Below are positions 27,655-36,785 of a stretch of DNA of 64,000 nucleotides, in pieces. Position numbers and translations under genes: made by a program. The notes beneath the pieces are model-generated. The model was not told the DNA's origin, made no database searches, and saw nothing but the letters and a program-made list of their open reading frames with translations. The DNA is from a bacterium (lineage in GTDB: Bacteria; Armatimonadota; Zipacnadia; Zipacnadales; Zipacnadaceae). Position 1 is the first letter of the stretch; each line of letters opens with the position of its first letter. Location: contig JAUVXR010000003.1 in the NCBI GenBank assembly GCA_030603495.1, positions 62,001 to 126,000 on the forward strand, given 5' to 3'.

Positions 27655-28434
27655 TTACTTCGGATAAAGTATCGTCGTCAACACCAAGTTAGCTGCGTAG
27701 ACCAGCATAATGCTGTAAACCACTGAACGCGTCGTGGCGCGCCCCACGTCCTCGCTCGCCCTCCGGCACGTCAGGCCCTGGTGGCAGCCAACCAAGGCGA
27801 TGATCATTCCGAAAAAGGCCGCTTTGATGACGCCCGCGACGACGGTCCATACCTCCAAGTTTCCCGGAAGGCTGTCGAAGTAGACCGTCTGATTGATGCT
27901 CGGACTGAGCACGGCCATAACGTAGCCGCCCGTTACCCCCACGATGTCGCCGATAAACACCAGTAAAGGGACCATCACCAAGCAGGCCACGTAACGCGGC
28001 AGGACCAAATAGTCAACCGGGTCAGTCGCCATTGCCCGTAGGGCATCAATCTGCTCGGTCACCCTCATCGAGCCCAGCTCCGCCGCCATTGCCGACCCCA
28101 CACGCGCCGCCACGACAAAAGCCACCAGAACCGGTCCCAGCTCCCGGCACATCGTCTCCGAGACAAACCAGCCGACCAGTTCGCTTACTCCTAGCTTCCC
28201 CGCCTGCACCGACATATGGTAGCCGATGACCATACCGGAAAGCAACAGCGTCACCACGGCGATTGCCAGGGAGTTGACGCCGATCTCGGCTAGCTGCTGG
28301 ACTGTAACGCGGTATCCCAGCCGGCCGGTAAGCAGCCCGCGCCAGATACTCAAGTGCAGTTGGGTAGTCTTGCCGAAATACGACAGGAAAGAAATGAATT
28401 GCCGTCCCAGCGCGGTGACCAATCCTATCAGCAC
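27655..28434 (-). CDS. mlaE: MlaE-like ABC transporter permease
   Basis: 259 residues from the GTG at 28434. A longer frame opens at a GTG at 28491, but a consensus promoter (-35 at 28497-28502, -10 at 28474-28479) overlaps that region, so the mRNA starts inside it. The GTG at 28434 gives the normal MlaE length. The MlaE signatures are visible: an amphipathic N-terminal helix, then the ELGPVLVAFVVAARVGSAMAAELG core with the conserved Glu/Arg, and MRVTEQIDAL. Five or six membrane segments. First gene of the mla-rplI-dnaB-pur operon. Confidence 0.9.
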   Translation of the reverse strand: MLIGLVTALGRQFISFLSYFGKTTQLHLSIWRGLLTGRLGYRVTVQQLAEIGVNSLAIAVVTLLLSGMVIGYHMSVQAGKLGVSELVGWFVSETMCRELGPVLVAFVVAARVGSAMAAELGSMRVTEQIDALRAMATDPVDYLVLPRYVACLVMVPLLVFIGDIVGVTGGYVMAVLSPSINQTVYFDSLPGNLEVWTVVAGVIKAAFFGMIIALVGCHQGLTCRRASEDVGRATTRSVVYSIMLVYAANLVLTTILYPK

Positions 28435-28473
28435 CTGCTTCCGGGGTCGGAGGCTGCGGCAAGCTTCATGCCC

Positions 28474-28502
28474 ATTATAGGCGCACTCCACCCCCCTGTC
28501 AA
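28474..28502 (-). promoter_or_regulatory. consensus sigma70 promoter of the mla-rplI-dnaB-pur operon
   Basis: On the minus strand TTGACA (complement of 28497-28502) and TATAAT (complement of 28474-28479) are a perfect consensus pair with exactly 17 bases between them. The predicted transcript starts near 28467, giving a leader of about 33 bases to the mlaE GTG. Genes from mlaE to purM follow with overlaps or short gaps and no obvious internal terminator. No PurR-type operator was recognised. Confidence 0.75.
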
Positions 28503-28583
28503 GCGTGGTTTGTTTGCCCTAGTTTGCCGCTGTGACACCGACGTTAGCGTGCCATTACCGTTGCCTTATGTTATTGCTGGGGC

Positions 28584-28612
28584 TGGACAATTTTGCCGCA
28601 AGCCGCTATACT
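28584..28612 (+). promoter_or_regulatory. putative promoter of the IscU-like gene
   Basis: TGGACA (28584-28589) and TATACT (28607-28612) with a 17-base spacer, divergent from the mlaE promoter. The leader to the ATG at 28749 would be about 130 bases. Confidence 0.5.
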
Positions 28613-28748
28613 ACCTTAGAAGATCTGTAGAGGCTATGCAGGCAAGCAACGGGGAGTGCGTCGTGGTGTCAAGGCTCTGCAGAAGGGGATATGTAATAGT
28701 ATTATATGCCTATCGCGATTGACCAGTCCAGTAGGCAAGAGGGCAATC

Positions 28749-29234
28749 ATGGCACCTATGTATACCGAAGAGGTACTTGAACACTTCCGCAACCCGCGCA
28801 ATATGGGCGAAATCGAGGAACCTGACGGTGTCGGCGATGTCGGCAATCCGGTCTGCGGCGATTTGATGCGGATCACCATCAAGGTGGCCGAGCAAACTGA
28901 GACGATTACTGACATCAAGTTCAAGACCTTCGGCTGCGGCGCCGCTATTGCCAGTAGCTCGGCGGTGACTGAACTGGTCAAGGGGAAGACTATTCGCGAG
29001 GCCATCGAGGTCAGCAATAAGACGGTCGTGGAGATGCTAGGCGGTCTACCGCCCGTCAAGATGCACTGCTCGGTACTGGCCGAGCAGGGCATTGCCGCTG
29101 CGGCCAGAGACTACTACGAGCGCCATCCCGAGAAGCAGGTGCCGCCGGAGGTGCAGGAGAAGATCAACAAGTTGGACAAGACCGACCCCCATGCCGCGGA
29201 AGAGGTAGTACCCTCACAACACCACGAGAAGTAA
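28749..29234 (+). CDS. IscU/NifU-like iron-sulfur cluster scaffold
   Basis: 161 residues from the ATG at 28749 (an ATG three codons later is also possible). The three cluster-binding cysteines are present in NPVCGDLM, TFGCGAAIASSS and KMHCSVLAEQGI, with the conserved Asp next to the first. TEEVLEHFRNPRN at the N-terminus is typical of the NifU N-terminal domain. The C-terminal 30 residues are an extra charged tail. It assembles [2Fe-2S]/[4Fe-4S] clusters with a cysteine desulfurase, but no iscS or nifS is in the window. The following 258 bases hold no gene. Confidence 0.92.
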   Translation: MAPMYTEEVLEHFRNPRNMGEIEEPDGVGDVGNPVCGDLMRITIKVAEQTETITDIKFKTFGCGAAIASSSAVTELVKGKTIREAIEVSNKTVVEMLGGLPPVKMHCSVLAEQGIAAAARDYYERHPEKQVPPEVQEKINKLDKTDPHAAEEVVPSQHHEK

Positions 29235-29492
29235 CCCTCAGGTCCAAGCTCTCATTCTCGGTTGTGCTCGCGACGGCGAGCGCTGGGACCTGCCCACGCT
29301 CTTCGGCGCGCCGACCACATGTATTGGACGCCACGCTACAGCGTAGGGTCAAATTTGCCATGCTTCCGACGCCGTGCGCCGTCTATCACAGAGTGAATCG
29401 GCGTTACTTGCGCCCCTTGTGAGAGCCGCTGCTAGTCGTGGGCGTGCTAGGCGTGGCCTCTAGGGGAGAGCGCTTCAACCCGTCTCGGCGAT

Positions 29493-30728
29493 CTACTTTA
29501 TGAGCATTGCAAGACAGACCAGTGTCACAGAAACTAGAGTGCATAGCGCTGCACTCAACTTCAGAGGGTTGTCATGAGCCTGCCCCTTACCCAACCACCA
29601 TCGCACGCATCGCACGGGGATCAGCAAGGCCTTCTCTAGCCAGCAGAGGAGTATCAAGGACATATACAGAAGCGTAGGAAGGAAGGTCGTATGCATTGCC
29701 CAGAAACAGGGGCCGATCTCGAATTCACTGGCGTCGGGGGATAAGGCCACAAAAACACTGGTAACTTGCCTCCATCCCAGTTGGTTCTCTGTGAAAAGTA
29801 GACCAGCGTAAAGAGAAGAGCATGCCAAGAGTGCTGCAAGAAGCACATCCGCCCCTATTGCCACGGGGATCCGAAATAGGGACTTGCGCGAGATGGCCCA
29901 CCTGAGCAAATAGATAGTCGCGACGAGGGTCACCCCGTCGAAGAACACGTTCGAGAACAGCATTTGATACGTTTGGGGGATCCATGCCGTCGGGTCAGCA
30001 ATGTGTCCTAAGAAGAGCGCAAGAAGTGTAACGGTGAAACTGGCAGAGACGCCGGATCCAAAGAGAACGAGCATCTCATTTCGTTTCACCTTTGCGCCCG
30101 CGTCATCGGATACCGTCTTTCCAATATACTCTAGGAAGACCCAGACGGCCATAATCAGGATGATTACACCGAAGGAATACACGGGGATCAGGAGGAGTGC
30201 CACCAGTCCAGCAAAGGCAATGTTGACATCCAGGAGAATGGGCAGCCACACTATTGCAGGCAGGCTGAGTCCGAGACCCAAATATGCCACAAAGAGAGTC
30301 CCAAGTATCCAGTGACGACCAAGCATAACAACGTCTCGATCAGCTAACGCTACCCATAGGACAGAGCAATAGGAGAGGAAGGCTCCAGCGGCCACATAAG
30401 GCCCCCCCCGTATCCAAGATCCAACCACCACGGACACGCCGCAAGCAACGAGAATGTAGCGGAAACTGACGGGGTCCTCAAATCGATCGGCTAACCATGA
30501 AGCAAGTGAGTGTACCAAATCCAGCCCCTCCCGGATGACCTTCTCTGCCATAATCGGCCACCGGGTTTCGCTCACACTGATCCACTTATTACGGAACCAC
30601 ATCTTGACGGGTTCGTAGTTCTTGTTCTGAGCAACCTCAAAGTAGCCCAGCAGGGCTGCCCCGATTGCGAACAAGCCTGCCATGACTTTGAGAATGTTGC
30701 TAATCAAGCTAAGGCTGCTTGCGTCCAT
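29493..30728 (-). CDS. polytopic membrane protein of unknown function
   Basis: 411 residues. The first segment (residues 13-30) is followed by a soluble loop with several Trp, then about eight further hydrophobic segments to residue 410. A charged loop near 205-220 (DDAGAKVKRNE) is probably cytoplasmic. No family is recognised. The DNA of this gene is clearly less GC-rich than the neighbours, and it has no operon partner, so it may be acquired. Flanking gaps on both sides are long. Confidence 0.65.
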   Translation of the reverse strand: MDASSLSLISNILKVMAGLFAIGAALLGYFEVAQNKNYEPVKMWFRNKWISVSETRWPIMAEKVIREGLDLVHSLASWLADRFEDPVSFRYILVACGVSVVVGSWIRGGPYVAAGAFLSYCSVLWVALADRDVVMLGRHWILGTLFVAYLGLGLSLPAIVWLPILLDVNIAFAGLVALLLIPVYSFGVIILIMAVWVFLEYIGKTVSDDAGAKVKRNEMLVLFGSGVSASFTVTLLALFLGHIADPTAWIPQTYQMLFSNVFFDGVTLVATIYLLRWAISRKSLFRIPVAIGADVLLAALLACSSLYAGLLFTENQLGWRQVTSVFVALSPDASEFEIGPCFWAMHTTFLPTLLYMSLILLCWLEKALLIPVRCVRWWLGKGQAHDNPLKLSAALCTLVSVTLVCLAMLIK

Positions 30729-31452
30729 ATTGTCCCTTCGGATAGGTCTTTGCGTGTGGGTTCATCGAGAATTGAATCTGGGATTTCCCAGGCGCTTTGT
30801 TGCTGCGTGTAGCGTTCTGTGTTTATCGTACTGACTCCTCCCTAGCGGAGTTAACATAAGATATATTATACGTACCCCTGTCATTATACCTCGTTTCCGT
30901 CACTATTCTGCCGTACCCGCGATCTATAGCGCTTTACGGTGGCAAGCAGCCTACGCAAGTACGCACACCTGTGTCCCGGGCAGGAACTGGCGCCTCTGAC
31001 CCCATAGCCCAACATTCGCCCCAGGGTACCAGAGATCGCGTGGCCACATCCGCCATCAGAATGTCTTGTGCGATTAACTCTGTGGCCGGCGTCTGGACAA
31101 GAAGCCGCAATTACATGGTCTCCGGGTGCTGAATCAGCGCGCACGACGATGCAAGTGTGAAGGCGCCGCAACACTATGAAACATATGTACCATACACTGC
31201 CGTATATTTTAGCTTGCGCAGGTTCGGCAGCGGCTAGGCCTGGCAGAACGGCCGCCGAGATATTCAGGTATTTAGGCTAGGGTGAGGAGACTCAGGGAGC
31301 ACACCGGGCTACGCCCTCTCCCTTACTTTGACGGGCTCCAGTGGGAGGCGATGGTTGCCGGCTTGCAGCGGTGATGGAACCTTCTTGACAGTGCTCAAGT
31401 CTGACTGAACAGTGTCACGAACCAACACCAGCTTGTCGGGAGATGATCATCA
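30729..31452. other. 724-base non-coding stretch
   Basis: No reading frame here looks protein-like in composition. The part near 30850-30890 is strongly AT-rich (two TATAAT-like sequences on the minus strand) and may hold the promoter of the upstream minus-strand membrane gene. A TTGACA at 31385-31390 lies 60 bases before the alpha-2-macroglobulin ATG but has no good -10 partner. No tRNA or known small RNA was recognised. Confidence 0.5.
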
Positions 31453-34400
31453 ATGTCCTTGCCCAAGAGTGCAGACCGAGTTCGCGCCAATCACATGGCC
31501 GCCGGTATTATTGCCGTCGCCACACTTGTGCTTGTCTGGAGCATGCTCAGCCCAGCTACCGGGCAGGAGCCGCGGCTCAATCCGCTGGGCATCGAGATCA
31601 TCGGCCCTACCGAACTGCTCACGGGCAGCCGCGCTGCCCTGCGCGTGGTGGTCACCGACCACCAACAGCGCGTACCGGCCGCAGGCGCGCTGGTCTCGAT
31701 CCGCCTGGCGGCCCCCGACAGTGAGCGCACCAGGCAGCTCTTCTTCGGACGAACCGATGACAAGGGTACACTGCAGGCCGGCTTCAGCATCCCCAAACTC
31801 GAACCGGGCAGCTACGACCTGGTTGTCCGCGCCCAGTACAACAACTACCGCGACTCGATTACGCAAAGGATCACCCTCAAACGAGTCTACCAGGTCCTGC
31901 TGACGACCGACAAACCCATCTACCAGCCCGGCCAGCTCATGCACCTGCGCGCACTGGCCCTGCGCCGTCCCAATCTCCACGCAGTCAAGGATACTCCGCT
32001 GACCCTGGAAGTCGCTGACGCCAAGGGCAACAAGGTCTTCAAGCAGACGCAAAAGACCAACGAGTTCGGCATAGTCGGCATTGACTTCCAACTAGCTGAT
32101 GAAGTCAACATGGGCCGCTACACCATCCGTGCAATCATCGAGGACCAAGAGACCGAAAAGAATGTCACCGTCAAGCGCTACGTCCTGCCTAAGTTCAAGG
32201 TCACGCTGACCACGGACCGCGACTACTACCTCCCCGGTGAGCCGGTCGAAGGCACCGTCCAGGCCGACTATTTCTTCGGCAAACCGGTGGCGGGCGGCGA
32301 AGTGCAGATTACGGTGAAAACCTTCGACGTTGACTATACCGAGATCGCCCAGATTGAAGGCAATACCGATGAGCAGGGCACTTTCGACTTCGAAGTCAAG
32401 CTCCCCACCAGCTTCGTCGGCCAGCCGCTGGAGCAGGGCAATGCCTTCCTGGAGTTTGAGGTCAATGTCACCGATGCTGCCGAACACACCGAGAAGATTA
32501 TCAAGACCTCCACGGTCGCAGCATCCCACATAATAATCAACGCGGTTCCTGAGTCCGGTAACCTCGTGCCCAATCTGGAAAATCGTGTCTACATTATGAC
32601 CACCAAGCCCGACGGCACACCGGTCAGCGCCACAGTCGAGTCAATGGAGCTACGGGACGCCGGCGGCGAGCCGATTGAGTTGACCGAGATGCCCCAGCGC
32701 ACCGACGAGATGGGCATGGGCACGGTCACTTTCATCGTTGCTGAGACGCCCGCTGAAGCAAGTGGTGGTCGGCTTGGGCGGCCGATGTTCTTTGAGCGCC
32801 AGGGGCCTGCCTCTCCCCCACTCTCGGCCCCGGTTACACTCACGATTCGGGCCCGCACTGCTAACGGCTTTACCACTGAGAGGCAGATTGAGCTACCCAC
32901 CGAGAGCCAGCCAACGGGGGGCAACATCCTCCTGCGCAGTGACGCCGCGCTCTACCGTGTGGGTGACAACATCCTGGCCACAGCTCTGACCGTTCCCGCC
33001 GAACGGGGCACGATCTATTTCGATGTCGTCAAGGACCGCCAGACGATGCTGACGCGCGCCGCAGACGTGCGGGCCGGTCGTGCCGAAATAAGCATCCCGC
33101 TCAGCCAGGAGCTGGGCGGCACGATCTACCTGAGCGCCTACCGGATTATGCCCAACGGCCAGATTGTGCGCGATACCCGCCCGCTGTACGTCGAGCCGGC
33201 GGCAGACCTCAATATCGGTATTGATGCCGACAAGGATACCTATCTACCCGGCGGCGAGGCCACCCTGAACTTTACGGTGACCAACAGTGACGGTGAGCCG
33301 GTGGCGGCAGCGCTGGGTATCAATGTGGTGGACGAGGCCGTCTTTGCCCTCCAGGAACTGCAGCCAGGGATGGAGAAGGTCTACTTCTACCTCGAGCGGG
33401 AGCTGATGAAGCCCCGCTTCGAGATTCACGGGTTGGAGCTGCCCGGTATCATCATACCGCTCCCCGGAGCAGTCGTGCCTCTGACCGAGGATGCCCGCAA
33501 GCAGCAGGCGGCGCAGTTCCTCTTTGCGGCTGTGGACGTGCCCGAGCCGGATGTCTTCCAGGTGGACAGCTATGCCGAGCGCCTGGCTGCGGCGCGCGAA
33601 GAGTGGGCCGAGCAACTTCGCCCTCTGGTCGAGCACATCGCAACAGCGCTGCGCAAGTATATCAATGAGCACGACAACCAGGCGCCACCTGCGGACACGG
33701 CGGTGCGCGATCTGCTCAACAGCGGGCTACTCAGGCAACAGGAACTCAACGATCCCTGGGGCAATCGCCTCACACTTACGCCGGCGAATGATCCGGCGTG
33801 GGCGCTTATTGTCTTCTCCGCCGGACCAGATGGCAAGAAAGACACCGAAGACGACTTCTACTTCAATACGCAGTTTCCTCAGCAAGCGTTTGACGACAAG
33901 GATAGCGCGCGGCAGCCGATGGTTTTCATGGATTTCGGGATGGCCAGAGGAGTACCACGGCCCATGGCGGCCGGGATGGGCGGCGCCATGGCCGAGGCCA
34001 TCAGAATGAAGGCTATGCCTGCCCTTCGTCCGCCGGCTGAAGAGGCAGAAATGCGCGACGGTGGCGCAATGCCGGACAAGAAGACAGTGCGCATTCGCGA
34101 GTACTTCCCCGAGACGCTCTTCTTCGAGCCGGCGCTAATCACCGGCGGCGACGGCAAGGCCACACTCACTATGCCGATGGCCGACTCGATAACCACCTGG
34201 CGGCTGGCGGCGCTGGCCAATAGCGCGATCGGCCAACTCGGCTCGACGACCAAGGGCCTGCGCTGCTTCCAGGACTTCTTCGTAGACATTGACCTGCCGG
34301 TGGCGCTCACCCAGAACGACCAGGTCTCGATACCGGTGGCTGTCTACAACTACCTGCCGACCAATCAGAAGGTCCGCATCGAGCTGAGCGAAGCCGACTG

Positions 34401-36207
34401 GTTCAAGCTCACTGGCGATGAGGCCTACGAGCTTACCATTGCGCCGAACGAGGTGACGGTGCGCTACTTCACGATCACCGCCAAGGAACTCGGTGCGCAT
34501 AAGCTGACGGTGCACGGCCTGGGCAGCAAGATGAGCGATGCCATCTCCCGCGACATCCGCATCGAGCCTGACGGTAAGAAGATCGAAGAGACCGTCAACG
34601 ACCGGCTCAGCGAGGACATCGTGCACACGATGACCATCCCCGAAGGGGCCATTGACGACGCCTCCAAGATTCTGGTCAAGATCTATCCGGGCATCTTCTC
34701 CCAGGCCGTCGAGGGCCTTGACAGCATGCTGCGGATGCCCTTCGGCTGCTTCGAGCAGACCTCGTCGGTGACTTATCCGAACGTGTTGGTCATGGACTAT
34801 ATGAAGTCCACGAACCAGGTCAACCCCGAAATCCAGATGAAAGCCGAGGGCTTCATTAACACTGGCTACCAGCACCTGGTCTCCTACGAGGTCGCCGGCG
34901 GCGGGTTCTCGTGGTTCGGCGACCCGCCCGCCAACAAGATTCTCACCGCCTACGGCTTGATGCTGTTCCACGATATGGATGCCGTCCATCCCGTGGATGC
35001 TAATGTTATCTCTCGTACTCAGCAGTGGCTGATAAGTCAACAGGAGAATGACGGAAGCTGGAAACCGGATGAGGCGTACCTGCACCAGGAGAGTTGGAAG
35101 CGCATCCAGGCCAAGGACCTCCCCCCCACTGCATATGCAACCTGGGGCCTGGCGTGGTCGGAGTACAAAGGCGCTGAACTGGATAAGGCGGTCAGTTTCG
35201 TTCGCGATCACGCGGCGGAAGCTAAAGACCCTTATGTGCTCAGCATCGTGGGCAATGCGCTGGTCGCAGCGGATGTGCTTCAGGGCGACAGTCTGGATGA
35301 CCGCACTATCGAGGTGCTCGACCGACTCCGCGATATGGCCAAGACCGAGGGCGAGAAGATGTGGTGGGAGAGCGAAATCAGCGGTATTACCCACTCCAGC
35401 GGCAAGTCAGCCGATCTGGAAGCTACCGGCATGGCCGCCATTGCCTTCATCAAGTCGGGCCGCTATCCGCAGGTCGCCAGCCGCGTGCTGAACTACCTAA
35501 TCTCCCAGAAGGACGCCAACGGCACCTGGCACTCGACGAATGCAACTGTGCTGGCGCTGCGAGCACTGTTGCTTGCCCAGAAAGGCGCAACGACCCAAGT
35601 AGACGCACACGTCGCAGTATTGGTCAACGGTAAACAGGCCGCGAATTTCAGGATCACCCAGGCTGACGCCGACGTGCTCCGCCAGGTGGACTGCCAGCAA
35701 TGGACCGAAGAGGGCGAAAATGAGATCGAGATTCGCTTCGAGGGCGAGGGCACCACGCTCTACCAGATCGTCAGTCGCTACTACCTGCCCTGGAAACAGA
35801 TCCGCCCACCGGCCCAGGAAGTCCTCGACATCACCGTGGACTACGACAAGACCAAGCTAGTCCAGGACGACATCGTCACCGCCAACGTCACGGTCCGCAA
35901 CAATACACCCGGCACGACCAGCATGATCATCGTGGACCTGGGCATCCCGCCCGGCTTCCAGGTGCAGAGCGGCGACCTGGCCGAGCTGGTCGGCAGCAAT
36001 ATCATTGACAAGTTCAAGATGACCGGTCGGCAGATTATCGTCTACCTGGAGAAGCTGACGCCGAAGCAGACAGTCAAGTTCAGCTACCGGCTCAAGGCCA
36101 AGTTTCCCATCAAGGCCAAGACGCCGAAGAGCACTGTCTACGAATACTACAACCCGGACAACCGCGCCGACGCCAAGCCCGTCGAGATAGAGGTCGTAGG
36201 CGGGTAA
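31453..36207 (+). CDS. alpha-2-macroglobulin family protein with thioester motif and pseudopilin-like insert
   Basis: 1584 residues with an N-terminal signal anchor (residues 15-37). Tandem macroglobulin beta-domains fill residues 40-620 (LTTDKPIYQPGQLMHLR is diagnostic). The segment VRIREYFPETLFFEPALI near 875 matches the domain that follows the bait region. The thioester motif is C1099-F-E-Q1102 in MPFGCFEQTS, followed by the all-helical thioester domain (about 1090-1390) and a C-terminal receptor-like domain. It traps proteases by covalent linkage after bait cleavage and acts outside the inner membrane. Residues about 700-870, where the bait lies, hold an unexpected GspG-like segment (DPWGN at 767-771, SAGPDGKKDTEDD at 789-801). 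No pbpC is adjacent. Confidence 0.9.
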   Translation: MSLPKSADRVRANHMAAGIIAVATLVLVWSMLSPATGQEPRLNPLGIEIIGPTELLTGSRAALRVVVTDHQQRVPAAGALVSIRLAAPDSERTRQLFFGRTDDKGTLQAGFSIPKLEPGSYDLVVRAQYNNYRDSITQRITLKRVYQVLLTTDKPIYQPGQLMHLRALALRRPNLHAVKDTPLTLEVADAKGNKVFKQTQKTNEFGIVGIDFQLADEVNMGRYTIRAIIEDQETEKNVTVKRYVLPKFKVTLTTDRDYYLPGEPVEGTVQADYFFGKPVAGGEVQITVKTFDVDYTEIAQIEGNTDEQGTFDFEVKLPTSFVGQPLEQGNAFLEFEVNVTDAAEHTEKIIKTSTVAASHIIINAVPESGNLVPNLENRVYIMTTKPDGTPVSATVESMELRDAGGEPIELTEMPQRTDEMGMGTVTFIVAETPAEASGGRLGRPMFFERQGPASPPLSAPVTLTIRARTANGFTTERQIELPTESQPTGGNILLRSDAALYRVGDNILATALTVPAERGTIYFDVVKDRQTMLTRAADVRAGRAEISIPLSQELGGTIYLSAYRIMPNGQIVRDTRPLYVEPAADLNIGIDADKDTYLPGGEATLNFTVTNSDGEPVAAALGINVVDEAVFALQELQPGMEKVYFYLERELMKPRFEIHGLELPGIIIPLPGAVVPLTEDARKQQAAQFLFAAVDVPEPDVFQVDSYAERLAAAREEWAEQLRPLVEHIATALRKYINEHDNQAPPADTAVRDLLNSGLLRQQELNDPWGNRLTLTPANDPAWALIVFSAGPDGKKDTEDDFYFNTQFPQQAFDDKDSARQPMVFMDFGMARGVPRPMAAGMGGAMAEAIRMKAMPALRPPAEEAEMRDGGAMPDKKTVRIREYFPETLFFEPALITGGDGKATLTMPMADSITTWRLAALANSAIGQLGSTTKGLRCFQDFFVDIDLPVALTQNDQVSIPVAVYNYLPTNQKVRIELSEADWFKLTGDEAYELTIAPNEVTVRYFTITAKELGAHKLTVHGLGSKMSDAISRDIRIEPDGKKIEETVNDRLSEDIVHTMTIPEGAIDDASKILVKIYPGIFSQAVEGLDSMLRMPFGCFEQTSSVTYPNVLVMDYMKSTNQVNPEIQMKAEGFINTGYQHLVSYEVAGGGFSWFGDPPANKILTAYGLMLFHDMDAVHPVDANVISRTQQWLISQQENDGSWKPDEAYLHQESWKRIQAKDLPPTAYATWGLAWSEYKGAELDKAVSFVRDHAAEAKDPYVLSIVGNALVAADVLQGDSLDDRTIEVLDRLRDMAKTEGEKMWWESEISGITHSSGKSADLEATGMAAIAFIKSGRYPQVASRVLNYLISQKDANGTWHSTNATVLALRALLLAQKGATTQVDAHVAVLVNGKQAANFRITQADADVLRQVDCQQWTEEGENEIEIRFEGEGTTLYQIVSRYYLPWKQIRPPAQEVLDITVDYDKTKLVQDDIVTANVTVRNNTPGTTSMIIVDLGIPPGFQVQSGDLAELVGSNIIDKFKMTGRQIIVYLEKLTPKQTVKFSYRLKAKFPIKAKTPKSTVYEYYNPDNRADAKPVEIEVVGG

Positions 36208-36232
36208 CGACAAAAGGGAAGAAGACGGCATT

Positions 36233-36271
36233 GCGGAGAAACCCCTTTCTGAAGAAAGTGGCTTTCCCCGC
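36233..36271. repeat. palindromic element, copy A
   Basis: Arm GCGGAGAAACCCCTTTC (from 36233) pairs with the arm ending GCTTTCCCCGC (to 36271) around a short GAAG-type loop, with two or three mismatches. Read on the minus strand, it and its downstream flank to about 36290 resemble 36686-36748, so the two are inverted copies of one element. Confidence 0.5.
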
Positions 36272-36705
36272 ACCCCTTCCGCAAAGACTTTTGTATTGCG
36301 CAGTGGACTGGGCAACAAGCCCAGCCCACTGCCGAGAGCAACAATAGCCGGTAAATGCCGGGGCGGATGTTGCCTGCAACATCCGCCGGTTGTTTCGTTG
36401 TTCAGTGGGACGGCATCCTGCCTATGCCCCTCGGCAATGTCAACACTGGCGGGAAGCCGAGGCCGCCGATCTGCACACAGAAGGATTGCTCCAGGAACTC
36501 GGAGAATAGAAATCCCACGATATGACGACTTTGACCATCACGTTCCCTATCCTGCACTATTCACGAAGATAAAGGGGATGAGCATTGGGAAGACGTGCAG
36601 GCGCTCCTCAAGAGGCAACGGCGGCAGTTCACAGTCCGTTCTGAGCAGCGACACGATGCAACTATCAACTGCCCTACTCAACTTTCAAAGTTTTTGCCGG
36701 AAGGG

Positions 36706-36748
36706 TGTGGAAAACCGGCTTTTTTTCCTAAAAAGCGGGTTTCCCACA
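36706..36748. repeat. palindromic element, copy B
   Basis: Arms 36706-36724 and 36730-36748 pair over 19 positions with three or four mismatches; the loop is five bases and the inner stem is five T-A pairs. It ends 37 bases before the KDG kinase start and could also terminate read-through. Similar to copy A on the opposite strand. Confidence 0.5.
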
Positions 36749-36785
36749 AGCCGTTCATGAATAATCCGGGATAGGAGGGATGGTA

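Larger units (their letters stand above)
36208..36785. other. 578-base non-coding stretch between the macroglobulin and KDG kinase genes
   Basis: It contains two related palindromic elements in opposite orientation near its ends (36233-36271 and 36706-36748, listed separately). Between them I see only short unconvincing frames and the small hairpin TGGGCTTG/CAAGCCCA-like sequence near 36305-36330 (AGTGGACTGGGC...GCCCAGCCCACT). The last 10 bases hold the SD of the next gene. Confidence 0.5.

Noticed and set aside
30884-31174. 96-codon minus-strand frame in the gap before the macroglobulin gene
   Set aside because: No SD, no hydrophobic core pattern, many rare-looking Arg/Cys/His runs. I treat the stretch as non-coding.
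34135-35394. 419-codon minus-strand frame over the macroglobulin thioester region
   Set aside because: The plus strand carries the CFEQ motif and conserved domain; the antisense frame has no recognisable feature.
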